A program made the translations under genes and the position numbers. DNA of 36,063 nt from a virus. Positions 7,897 to 16,082 of the stretch are shown here, in pieces (position 1 is the stretch's first letter; each line of letters starts with the position of its first letter). Below the pieces are notes generated by a model. It was not told the origin of the DNA and searched no databases. It was given only the letters and a program-made list of their open reading frames with translations. The DNA lies in the IMG/VR virus record IMGVR_UViG_3300045738_000970, positions 1 to 36,063 of that record, one strand, 5' to 3'.

Positions 7897-8315
7897 AGCA
7901 AATTCAGGGTCTATTTGTTCGATATATAAATCAACGTAATGCTACTATCGACATAGAAAAGTATTATAGGATTTGTGAACAGTTAGGAGAAGAGCCTGAT
8001 CCAGAAAAGATGCCGCTATCTCACTCGGAGTTTCCGATCGAGGTTCAAGTGGCATTTTTTGTGTTTGACCTTTTATCAGATGTTTGGGAAGGGATGTCAG
8101 GCACCTATATGGGTAAAGATTGGGGACATTGTTCTCAATTATTTGACTTATGGGAAGTAGATGATCAAAAAACAGTTATGTACTTCATGAAAATGTACGA
8201 AAGACAACTAGTTAATTATAGAGCAGATAGAGCAGACGAAAAAAGATCAGCAGATAAACGTAAAGCGAAAGCTAGCGGTGGAGGTAAAAACTACACCCAT
8301 AACATACAAGGATAA
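7845..8315 (+). CDS. tail assembly chaperone frameshift extension (lambda T-like part of gpGT)
   Basis: This is the open frame, -1 relative to the upstream chaperone, that ribosomes enter after slipping at 7875-7881; translation in this frame starts at codon 7881. The fused product would have 144 residues from the upstream frame plus 144 from this one, 288 in all. The first ATG of the frame (7845) has no ribosome-binding site and its first residues make a poor N-terminus, so separate initiation is unlikely. The part encoded here is helical (FVRYINQRN, EVQVAFFVFDLLSDVWEGM) and ends in a basic, charged stretch (RADRADEKRSADKRKAKAS), as in other T extensions that contact the tape measure or tube subunits. 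Its stop overlaps the tape-measure start (TAATG). Confidence 0.82.
   Translation: MGNRCCGRPRKFYWEQVEQIQGLFVRYINQRNATIDIEKYYRICEQLGEEPDPEKMPLSHSEFPIEVQVAFFVFDLLSDVWEGMSGTYMGKDWGHCSQLFDLWEVDDQKTVMYFMKMYERQLVNYRADRADEKRSADKRKAKASGGGKNYTHNIQG
7875..7920 (+). other. programmed -1 frameshift site (A AAT TTT) with downstream stem
   Basis: The heptamer A AAT TTT (7875-7881) fits the X XXY YYZ slippery rule in the frame of the upstream gene (codons 143-144, Asn-Phe). A -1 slip enters the overlapping frame at the TAC codon 7881, 13 bases before the upstream stop codon. GAACAA (7887-7892) can pair with TTGTTC (7915-7920), five bases after the heptamer, as a possible stimulatory stem. The downstream frame has no ribosome-binding site of its own. 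Confidence 0.85.
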
Positions 8316-11300
8316 TGGCTAAAAAAAGTAAAAGTTCAGTTGATGTAGACGTTAACGTTAAAGGTAAAGGCGTTAAGAAAACTCAGCTGGAAATGAAAAA
8401 GCTGGGCCAGCAAACTGATAAAACATCAAAAAGTACGGGCACACTTAATAGAAACTGGAAAGGTGCTAGTAAACAGTCTTCTGGTGCATCTAAAAACTTT
8501 TCAAAATTATCTCAAGGCATGGGTGGAATCGTAGGAGCCTATGCCATGTTAGCCGCTAATATCTTCGCGATCGGCGCAGCCTTTAGATTTTTACAAAGTG
8601 CAGGAGACCTTCAAAAACTAAAAGAAGGTCAAGTACTTTATGCTTCCGCTACAGGTGTTGCACTTAAATCCCTTACTAATGATATTATAGCAGCTACTGA
8701 TGCTCAAATTACTTTTACAAATGCTGCCCAATCTGCAGCTATTGGTAAAGCTGCTGGAATGTCTAATGACCAATTAATCGCCTTAGGTAAGGGTGCAAAA
8801 GACGTTTCTATCATACTAGGTAGGGATGTTACAGATGCCTTCAATCGTCTCGTCCGAGGCGTAACAAAAGCCGAACCAGAACTATTGGACGAATTAGGTA
8901 TTATACTTCGTTTAGCTGATGCGTCTGAAAAATATGGTGCTTCGATTGGCAAAACCGCCGATCAGTTAACACAATATGAAAAATCTCAAGCGGTTACTTT
9001 AGAAGTATTAGATCAATTAGAAAGTAAATACGGGCGTATAATGGCAGTTATGGCACCTTCAGGTAATCCATTTACTAAATTAGGAAAAGCCTTTGACGAC
9101 ATTGTTAATCAGGTAAAAGTTTTTGCCTCTTTTGTTGTTGGTCCTATAGCTGATACTTTAACTAGGATGCCGTACCTTATAGTTGGTTTATTAATCGCTA
9201 TGGCTAATCAACTTGTAAAAACAGGTTTAGCTTCTTGGGCAACAAATGCAAAAGTAAAAGCAAAAGAGTTAGCTATGGGCTATCAAGAAGCTCAGGCTCG
9301 GTTAGAAGATTTACAAAGGACACAAGCTAAAAGGGCCGCAGCTCTAAAAGATGTGAATGTTCGAGGCAAAGGATTAAAAGCGCCAGTAACTAAAGGTAAG
9401 ATTGCAGAGCCTGCATTTGCCCAAGTAGCCGCAGGTCAAGGTGACAAGTTAAACGCAATACAAATCAAATCCATGAGGGGTGTACTAGATCGTAATAAAA
9501 CAATGCTCGCGAGCTTGAGACAACAGTGGTATCAATTGTTAACCGATGTAGAGATGAAGAATAAATCTACTACTATGAGTATTAAATATATGTGGAATGC
9601 GACGGGCGCTTACTTAAAAATGGGCTGGGCAGGACTAGTATCAGCTTGGAATGGTACAATGGCCATGATTAAAGGAGCAGCAGCAGCTACGGGTGCTTTT
9701 ATAGCTAAAGCATTGGGTATGATCGCAATGGTTTCTATGTTAGTAACACTAGGGATATCAGCTTATCAATGGTTTAAAAATGCTGGTAAAGCTAAAAGTG
9801 CTACAGAAGATTTAGTAGATGAAATGGCTATTGCTAGCGAAAAAGTGAAAGGATTAAATGAAGAATTTGAAAAATTTAATCTAGTACAAAAAATTATAGT
9901 GGAAGATGGGCAAGGATTTCTTCAATTTTTTGAGGCTATGGGTAATAGAATAGGGCAGCTTAGTATATCTATGTCAAAAGCTATGTTTGAAGGAGTTGCA
10001 GAAGGTTTCAAAGAGGGGCTAGGCAAAACGGACAAAGACATTGAAGAAATAATGAATAGTATGGCAAAAAGAGCTTCTGCTTGGACTCCATGGTTAGATA
10101 TGGGTGGCGAAGATTTTGCTTCTTTAGATATACATCGGGATACTCTTTTAGATACCATTGCACACATGGAAACTGGTGCGAATACATTTAAGGACGGTTA
10201 CGTAATGATTATAGCCGGCACAAAGGAGTGGGAAGCCGAGCTAGCGAAAACGAAGGAGACACTAGCGAATGTTAATGCAGAAATGAAGCGGTCAGAATTA
10301 GCAGCAAAAGCTTATCGTGGCAATCTTATTGCATATATGGAAGGAGGTTTTGGAGGTGAAGACTACACAGAATTTGGTAAATATCTTCAGAATCAATTAG
10401 ATGCTACAAAGATTGCTAGTGCAGCATTTGGGAACGCTAAAAATCCAGTCATGACTTATTTAAATGTATTAAGGGAATTGACAGCATTGACTCCGGAAAT
10501 GGTTGGAACCCCAATTTGGGACGAACTCATAGATAAATTAATGGCAGCTCAATCTGCGTCAGTAGGATTTAGTACCGCTATTGCTAATGCTGGAAGAATG
10601 GCTAAAGATAACATTCAAGAAACTAATAAACTTTTAATGGATCTTCAAAAAAGAAGCACCCAAGGTAAACTAGCTGATACTTTACGTCTAGAAGTGGGAC
10701 AAAGAGATATAGCCGCAGAGGAAGGAATTGGTGGTGCACCTTCAGGAATGCAGGGACCAGAATTAGCAAGTTGGGTAAAAAGAGGTCAGGAGATTGAAAG
10801 ACATATTATACTATTTGATCATTTAGATCAAATGAAAGATGACGCTAAAAAACGAACTTTAGAGACGACATTACTTGAGAAAAAATCATTAATAGGAATT
10901 ACTAAACTTTTAGGTAAAAGAATTAAGATGCAAATGAGTCAGCTTAAAAATGCAAATAAGATAGCTGATGTAGACGATCAAATATTAGCTATACAACTGA
11001 AAATAGCTGATACAGGCAAGGCAGAAAAACAACAAATAAGAATGCTTGAAAACGCTCTCTTGCAAAAAGATATTTTAGTAGAACAAAATCTAGAGCTTGA
11101 AAGAAAATTAAATTACCATATGCAAATAAACGATGCAGCTAAACAAGAATTTGAATCGGGGTTACAGAAAACTTTTGCAGCTTTTATGAAAGGAGAAGAA
11201 AGCAGTTTTAAAGATGCTATGCGAGCTATGTTTGAAAGTATATGGGACGCTGTAGCAAACACAATTTCAAAACAACTTACTGAAATGGTAATGGGTGCAT

Positions 11301-12829
11301 TTGGCTTTAAGACATCGGCTCAAAAAATGAAAGAAGCAATAGAGGAAGCAGCTATAACACATGCTAGACTGGTAAAAGAAGCTATAGAAATGGGAACAGG
11401 TGCAAAAGATAGACAGGAAGCAAAAGTAACGGCAAAAGTAGACGAGATTTCTCACGTACGAGATGCCGAATACGCGGTGTCACAATACGACCCTGAAGGC
11501 GAATATGCGGCAGAAGCTGAAGCACTGGCGGTGATTAAAGCCTTGGAAGCAGAAGCTCAACAAGAAAAGGTGGCTTTCATTGAAGCAGAAGCTGCCCGAC
11601 ATAGAGCTAATGAAAAAGTACGAATAGATGCTTTAATAGAAGAAGGTGAGCACCTGAAAAGAGTACGAGAATTACGTAAGCAGGCCGGCCTGGGTCCCTC
11701 CAGGGGGATGCCGAATGCAATCCAGCGAGTGCCCTACACTCCGCCTGATCTAAGCAGCTTGGATCCTGAGCTCCGTAGCAAAATTGAGGAATTTACCTCG
11801 CTATCTCGCTTTAGCGACAGAACTAACCCAGTTCCAGTAGTGATGAGCAATCCTGATGTCGGCGTTTTACGCACCGTCCGGGCCAGTGAGATAAATGAAT
11901 CCAGAAATTATCCTGGTGATGTGGACCGAAGTACTCTAATTGGCACTGTGATGCCGGCTTGGTTACAACCAGGTGAGATGGATCCAAGGGAGGTGGGAGA
12001 TATACCTCTGGAAAAGGCATTTTATGAGGCAGGATTAAAGAAAGATTCAATTTATGTTCATGACACTCATGTGGTATCTGCATTATATGAATTATTAGGT
12101 GATGGTGGAGCCCTTACAAAAGCTCTTCCAAGGGAAACTGGCAATTACATACAGGAAGTGGAAGAAGATAAACCTTCTTGGGGAGATACATTATTTGGAG
12201 TAGATCGAGAAAAGATTAACCCCCTCATGTCAGGGAAAAAAGCGCCGGGATCAGTAGATGCTTTTGGTAATCCAATCGGGGCTCCAGTAAAGGGAGGTAT
12301 GTTTGCTGGGATAATTGATCCTTTCAAAAAGCTTTTCACAGACGACTCTCCATGGATGACTAAGCTAGGTGACTTTTTCGGAGGAGAGGGTAGCTTTCTT
12401 TCAGGTCTAGGAGGGATATTTGGCGGATTAGGTGATATGCTTGGAGGACTCTTGGGAGGTGGCACAGGGGGTGGTCTGGGAGGCATTCTTGCCACGTTGT
12501 TTACGGGTGCTGATGGTGGTATTGCGATTGGAGGATTTCGTAAGTTTGCTCGAGGAGGGATAGCTACTAGTCCAACACTTGGTCTAATAGGAGAAGGTAG
12601 ATACAATGAAGCTGTTGTGCCTCTACCAAACGGTAAAGCTATTCCTGTAGATATGAGAAGTAACGCACAAAATAATAATATAACTGTAAATGTTTCATCT
12701 GATGGTCAAACTACAACATCGGGTGCTGATAATGAAGGGCTTGGACAAGCTATTGCTAAAGCCGTTCAAGAAGAATTACAAAACCAGAAACGAGCTGGTG
12801 GAATTCTCAATAGATACGGGACAGCATAA
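8315..12829 (+). CDS. tail tape measure protein
   Basis: At 1504 residues this is the longest gene, directly after the chaperones, as expected for the protein that sets tail length and leaves the tube on DNA ejection. The N-terminus is basic and Ser/Lys-rich. Hydrophobic stretches lie at ~69-93 (GIVGAYAMLAANIFAIGAAF), ~285-302 and ~436-487. Long charged helices fill ~490-1130. A glycine-rich region (~1354-1392) precedes the family-typical C-terminal motif FARGGIATSPTLGLIGEGR and AVVPLPNG. By the usual scaling of about 0.15 nm per residue the tail would be roughly 225 nm long; this is an inference. Bases ~11680-12010 look richer in G+C than the rest of the gene and encode a proline-rich, non-helical segment. 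Confidence 0.93.
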   Translation: MAKKSKSSVDVDVNVKGKGVKKTQLEMKKLGQQTDKTSKSTGTLNRNWKGASKQSSGASKNFSKLSQGMGGIVGAYAMLAANIFAIGAAFRFLQSAGDLQKLKEGQVLYASATGVALKSLTNDIIAATDAQITFTNAAQSAAIGKAAGMSNDQLIALGKGAKDVSIILGRDVTDAFNRLVRGVTKAEPELLDELGIILRLADASEKYGASIGKTADQLTQYEKSQAVTLEVLDQLESKYGRIMAVMAPSGNPFTKLGKAFDDIVNQVKVFASFVVGPIADTLTRMPYLIVGLLIAMANQLVKTGLASWATNAKVKAKELAMGYQEAQARLEDLQRTQAKRAAALKDVNVRGKGLKAPVTKGKIAEPAFAQVAAGQGDKLNAIQIKSMRGVLDRNKTMLASLRQQWYQLLTDVEMKNKSTTMSIKYMWNATGAYLKMGWAGLVSAWNGTMAMIKGAAAATGAFIAKALGMIAMVSMLVTLGISAYQWFKNAGKAKSATEDLVDEMAIASEKVKGLNEEFEKFNLVQKIIVEDGQGFLQFFEAMGNRIGQLSISMSKAMFEGVAEGFKEGLGKTDKDIEEIMNSMAKRASAWTPWLDMGGEDFASLDIHRDTLLDTIAHMETGANTFKDGYVMIIAGTKEWEAELAKTKETLANVNAEMKRSELAAKAYRGNLIAYMEGGFGGEDYTEFGKYLQNQLDATKIASAAFGNAKNPVMTYLNVLRELTALTPEMVGTPIWDELIDKLMAAQSASVGFSTAIANAGRMAKDNIQETNKLLMDLQKRSTQGKLADTLRLEVGQRDIAAEEGIGGAPSGMQGPELASWVKRGQEIERHIILFDHLDQMKDDAKKRTLETTLLEKKSLIGITKLLGKRIKMQMSQLKNANKIADVDDQILAIQLKIADTGKAEKQQIRMLENALLQKDILVEQNLELERKLNYHMQINDAAKQEFESGLQKTFAAFMKGEESSFKDAMRAMFESIWDAVANTISKQLTEMVMGAFGFKTSAQKMKEAIEEAAITHARLVKEAIEMGTGAKDRQEAKVTAKVDEISHVRDAEYAVSQYDPEGEYAAEAEALAVIKALEAEAQQEKVAFIEAEAARHRANEKVRIDALIEEGEHLKRVRELRKQAGLGPSRGMPNAIQRVPYTPPDLSSLDPELRSKIEEFTSLSRFSDRTNPVPVVMSNPDVGVLRTVRASEINESRNYPGDVDRSTLIGTVMPAWLQPGEMDPREVGDIPLEKAFYEAGLKKDSIYVHDTHVVSALYELLGDGGALTKALPRETGNYIQEVEEDKPSWGDTLFGVDREKINPLMSGKKAPGSVDAFGNPIGAPVKGGMFAGIIDPFKKLFTDDSPWMTKLGDFFGGEGSFLSGLGGIFGGLGDMLGGLLGGGTGGGLGGILATLFTGADGGIAIGGFRKFARGGIATSPTLGLIGEGRYNEAVVPLPNGKAIPVDMRSNAQNNNITVNVSSDGQTTTSGADNEGLGQAIAKAVQEELQNQKRAGGILNRYGTA

Positions 12830-13215
12830 TGGCTATAGGATTCACAACTTCAGCAGCGTTTGGTGCTAAAGCTATTCGTCCAGATAAATCTTTAAAAAGA
12901 TCATCTAAGCCGAACATTCATTTAGCTACTTTTGGAGACGGGTATGAGCAAAGGCTTGCAGATGGAATTAATTCTGTAAAAGAAACATTTAGCGTGGCTT
13001 TTCAAACTAGAACAAAAGCAGATATAGATGATATTGTAGGATATTTAGATTCTTTAAACGGAGTTACAGCATTTGATTTTACCATTCCGGATAGTAATGT
13101 TGCAGACCCTTATGAAACTACAGTTAAAGTAGTATGTGATACTTTTGATATTAGCTATGATTACGGAGATTTTTATAGCGCCACCGCAACATTTAGAAGG
13201 GTTTATGAAGCATGA
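12829..13215 (+). CDS. minor tail protein, lambda gpM-like
   Basis: This 128-residue protein fits the phage minor tail family of lambda gpM, part of the tail-tip complex that nucleates tube assembly. The diagnostic motif is FGDGYEQRLADGIN at residues ~36-49, followed by SVKETFSVAFQTRT and a strand-rich end (DISYDYGDFYSATATFRRVY). It starts on the last base of the tape-measure stop (TAATG) and overlaps the L-like gene by ATGA, the same order as in lambda (H, M, L). Confidence 0.87.
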   Translation: MAIGFTTSAAFGAKAIRPDKSLKRSSKPNIHLATFGDGYEQRLADGINSVKETFSVAFQTRTKADIDDIVGYLDSLNGVTAFDFTIPDSNVADPYETTVKVVCDTFDISYDYGDFYSATATFRRVYEA

Positions 13216-14330
13216 CAACATTAATAGATGCAGTACAGAAACAAGATCCAGGCAGCGGCCTGATAGAACTTTTTGAGTTAATACTTGATAATAGCACTAC
13301 TTTATATTTTCATTCGGGGGTTGAGGCAGATTTAAGCTCTGTCCAATTCAGAGACAAAACTAGTCCTTATACCACGAGAACTTATACTGCTATTCCTATA
13401 GAAATGAAAGGAATAGAAAGAAAGACAGACGGAGCTTCTGCTCGCCCTACCTTAACTGTAGCAAATGTACTAGCAACATTTAGTGATGCTATAGACATGA
13501 CTAATAAAGATCTAATTGGAAAAAGATTAATTAGACGAACAACTTTACAAAGATATTTAGTAGGTGAAGCTGATGATGCGTCTCCTCCTATTGAATTTCC
13601 AACAGAAAAATTCATAATTGATAGAATTGCAAGTGAGAATAAAGTAGCTATAATATTTGAACTAGCTGCAGCTTCAGACCTTGAAGGAGTAAAGCTACCT
13701 AATAGAATTGTTGTAGGAAAATACTGTAGTTGGGAGTATCAAGGGACTCTTTCAAATTCAAGAGGAGGATGTATTTGGCCTACTAATAGTAAAATACTTG
13801 TAGCGGGTACTGAATATAAAGCTTATTTCAATATAAAGGATGAACCTATAGTAAGTGCTAGCCTTACTTATAATGCTTATAGTGCTAGTACAGGGTATAA
13901 TAGAAATACTTGGGTAACTCATGCAGGAAATACTTGGAGATCAGATGTAGGGGCCGGTCCTGGTGATTCTTCAGCGAATCATACTGGAAATACGCCTGCT
14001 TATGGGTCCACGTATTGGACAAGAGCATGGCCTTATACGGTATATAGTGCTTCTGCTACATATACTTATGATAAAGACGACCATACTTATGTAGAATATA
14101 ATGATACAATTTGGAAAACTGTAAGAGCAATTACAACTGCAGGACAAACTCCAGTTATTGGGTCTAATTATTGGGTAAGAGGGGATTTGTGTGGAAAAAT
14201 ATTAGGCTCTTGTAAATGTAGATTTCAATTTCAACCAGATTCTGGCAACAATAATCTACCCTCTACTGATAAGAACACAGAAAAAGTTCTCCCTTTTGGC
14301 GGATTTCCAGGGAGCGAAAAGTATCGATGA
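13212..14330 (+). CDS. minor tail protein, lambda gpL-like, with inserted carbohydrate-binding-like repeats
   Basis: Residues 1-210 follow lambda gpL: an N-terminal GLIELFELILDNSTTLYFHS strand region, PIEMKGIERKTDGASARPTL, then GKRLIRRTTLQRYL. Lambda gpL binds an iron-sulphur cluster through four cysteines. Here C172 and C187 (GKYCSWEYQG, SRGGCIWP) and C327, C334 and C336 (DLCGKILGSCKCRF) are the candidates. Between the two groups, residues ~215-324 form two tandem repeats of about 50 residues with the pattern SAS-Y ... (N)TW/IW ... TPxxGSxYWxR, resembling family 5/12 chitin- or glycan-binding modules. Lambda gpL is shorter (about 232 residues), and the insertion accounts for most of the difference. 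It overlaps both neighbours by ATGA. The insertion would place sugar-binding patches on the tail tip. Confidence 0.85.
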   Translation: MTTLIDAVQKQDPGSGLIELFELILDNSTTLYFHSGVEADLSSVQFRDKTSPYTTRTYTAIPIEMKGIERKTDGASARPTLTVANVLATFSDAIDMTNKDLIGKRLIRRTTLQRYLVGEADDASPPIEFPTEKFIIDRIASENKVAIIFELAAASDLEGVKLPNRIVVGKYCSWEYQGTLSNSRGGCIWPTNSKILVAGTEYKAYFNIKDEPIVSASLTYNAYSASTGYNRNTWVTHAGNTWRSDVGAGPGDSSANHTGNTPAYGSTYWTRAWPYTVYSASATYTYDKDDHTYVEYNDTIWKTVRAITTAGQTPVIGSNYWVRGDLCGKILGSCKCRFQFQPDSGNNNLPSTDKNTEKVLPFGGFPGSEKYR

Positions 14331-15031
14331 TCAGTGCTACACTTCTTTCTAATATATTTAAGCACTTTGAAGAATGTGCTCCTAAGGAAGGTTGTGGCGT
14401 TTTAGCAGTAAAAAGGGGGAAGTTAAAATGGATTCCTTGTACTAATGTAGCTGCAGGAGATGATGACTTTGCACTAGACCCAGATGAGTATCTTAATATA
14501 TATCATACTCATGATATTGTAGGTATAGTACACAGTCATGTTGAGGCTTCTTGTGAGCCTAGTACATCTGATATAAAATATTGTAATGCTTCTAATATAC
14601 CGTATTATATTTTTAGTTATCCTAGTATGGATTGTTATAAATTGGAGCCAAAAAATTCAGATATTCCTTTAATGGGTAGAGACTATGAATGGGGAATTAC
14701 AGACTGTTTAGAAGCAGTAAGAGATTATTACAGAAAAGAACTGTATATTGATTTAAAAAAGAAAAGAGTATATAAGAAAGACTGGTGGAAATCAGATGAA
14801 AATTATATGACGGATGAGCACATTAAAGAATGGGGCTTTAGTCCTGTAGATAATTTACAAAAGAATGATTTATTAATCTTTGCAATAGAGAGGAATATTC
14901 CCAATCATTGCGGGGTTTATTTAGGTAACGACTTATTTTACCATCATATGGAAAATAGGGTTTCATGTAGGGAAAACATATATCCCTTGTGGAAAAGATT
15001 TTTTAAACAGGCATATAGATATGAAACGTAA
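14327..15031 (+). CDS. tail tip assembly protein, lambda gpK-like (JAMM + NlpC/P60)
   Basis: This 234-residue protein has two enzyme domains. The N-terminal one is a JAMM/MPN metallopeptidase fold: E21 in KEGCGVL, then H69, H71, S79 and D82 in the H-x-H-x7-S-x2-D motif. The C-terminal one is NlpC/P60-like: C127 in GITDCLEAVRDYY and H194 in NHCGVYLGND as the catalytic Cys and His. Together these match lambda gpK, thought to process tail-tip components or cut peptidoglycan cross-links during DNA entry. Key residues of both domains are present, so activity is plausible. It overlaps the L-like gene by ATGA and the next gene by 11 bases. Confidence 0.9.
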   Translation: MISATLLSNIFKHFEECAPKEGCGVLAVKRGKLKWIPCTNVAAGDDDFALDPDEYLNIYHTHDIVGIVHSHVEASCEPSTSDIKYCNASNIPYYIFSYPSMDCYKLEPKNSDIPLMGRDYEWGITDCLEAVRDYYRKELYIDLKKKRVYKKDWWKSDENYMTDEHIKEWGFSPVDNLQKNDLLIFAIERNIPNHCGVYLGNDLFYHHMENRVSCRENIYPLWKRFFKQAYRYET

Positions 15032-16082
15032 AGTATACTTAATAGGGGAAATAGAAAAGAGGTTTGGCTCTGAATTTTCTATGTACGCTGATAATTATGG
15101 GGAAATAATTAGAAATATTGATTGTAATCGCCCTGGCTTTAAAGAATATTTGTTAGATTGTCATAGAGAAGGAATAAACTTTACAATTAATTTTGCAGGT
15201 AAAAACATTGAAGAAAAAGAACTGCTTACTCCTATAAAAGAAGGAGATGTTACTATTACTGCTATACCTGCGGGATCTAAAAGTGAAATAGGTCAAATAA
15301 TTACAGGTGCAATATTAATTTATATAGGCTTCGTAGTAGGCGGGCTAGAAGGAGCGAGATGGGGGCTGACCTACGCACAGATGGGTTCTATGATTACAGC
15401 TGTGGGTATGTCTCTAGCTGTACAAGGCATACAGGCTATGCTTGCACCCGATCCTGCCACTGATGCAGAAGAAGAAGAGGGTTATTTATATACTGGAAGC
15501 GAAGCAATAGTAGTAGAAGGAGATCCAGTTCCCGTATTATATGGAAAATTAAGAGTTCCAGGACAACCAGTATCTGTAGCAATAAATACTGCAGGAAGTT
15601 TGTCCAACTTCTCTGGTTCTGGGTTTGGTTTTACAGGAGAAAGTAGTGGTGGGTCAGCAGGCATAGATGATTGCTTTGACCCAGATACTTTTATACAAAT
15701 GGCAGACGGTTCTGAAAAGAAAATTAAATATATTAAACTTGGTGATAATACTAAAGGTGGAGAAGTTACGGGGGTATTCCAATTTAAAACAAGGGCAGAT
15801 AGTATACATAATTATAAAGGTGTTATAGTTGCAGGAGGCCATTTTGTCAGAGAAAACGATGAGTTTATACTGGTTAAAGACAGTCCATTAGCAATTAAAA
15901 TAGATAAAATACCTATTGTATATTCACTTCGTACAACAGATAGAAGAATATTTATTAATGATATTGAATTTGCTAATTATAATGGGGATGGTATAGTTAA
16001 AAACTTTTTAATTAATGCAGAGTCAGATTTAACAGGTTTTGATAAAGAGGTTCTACGACAAGTAGAATTAAGGCTAATATAA
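15021..16082 (+). CDS. tail assembly protein, lambda gpI-like, with C-terminal Hint domain
   Basis: Residues 1-85 are a ubiquitin-like beta-grasp region and residues ~92-140 hold two hydrophobic helices (IITGAILIYIGFVVGG; ITAVGMSLAVQGIQAML), as in lambda gpI. Residues ~155-190 hold a VEGDPVPVLYGKLRVPG stretch seen in this family. After a Gly/Ser linker (195-215) the chain continues with a Hint-like module: C218 in DDCFDPDTFIQMADGSEKKI, then IKLGD, block-B-like AGGHFVREND with H274, and a C-terminal RIFINDIEFANYNGDG motif. Lambda gpI has no such part. There is no C-terminal His-Asn plus C-extein nucleophile, so protein splicing is not expected. N-terminal cleavage or transfer at C218 is possible and would free the I-like part. 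The stop overlaps the next start (TAATG). Confidence 0.82.
   Translation: MKRKVYLIGEIEKRFGSEFSMYADNYGEIIRNIDCNRPGFKEYLLDCHREGINFTINFAGKNIEEKELLTPIKEGDVTITAIPAGSKSEIGQIITGAILIYIGFVVGGLEGARWGLTYAQMGSMITAVGMSLAVQGIQAMLAPDPATDAEEEEGYLYTGSEAIVVEGDPVPVLYGKLRVPGQPVSVAINTAGSLSNFSGSGFGFTGESSGGSAGIDDCFDPDTFIQMADGSEKKIKYIKLGDNTKGGEVTGVFQFKTRADSIHNYKGVIVAGGHFVRENDEFILVKDSPLAIKIDKIPIVYSLRTTDRRIFINDIEFANYNGDGIVKNFLINAESDLTGFDKEVLRQVELRLI

Noticed and set aside
12145-12606. 153-residue - strand frame opposite the tape-measure C-terminus
   Set aside because: Its proline runs are the reverse reading of the Gly-rich segment of the tape measure; no promoter or ribosome-binding site.
15672-16082. Self-splicing intein in the I-like gene
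   Set aside because: The Hint-like part runs to the C-terminus with no His-Asn, no following nucleophile and no C-terminal flank to join.
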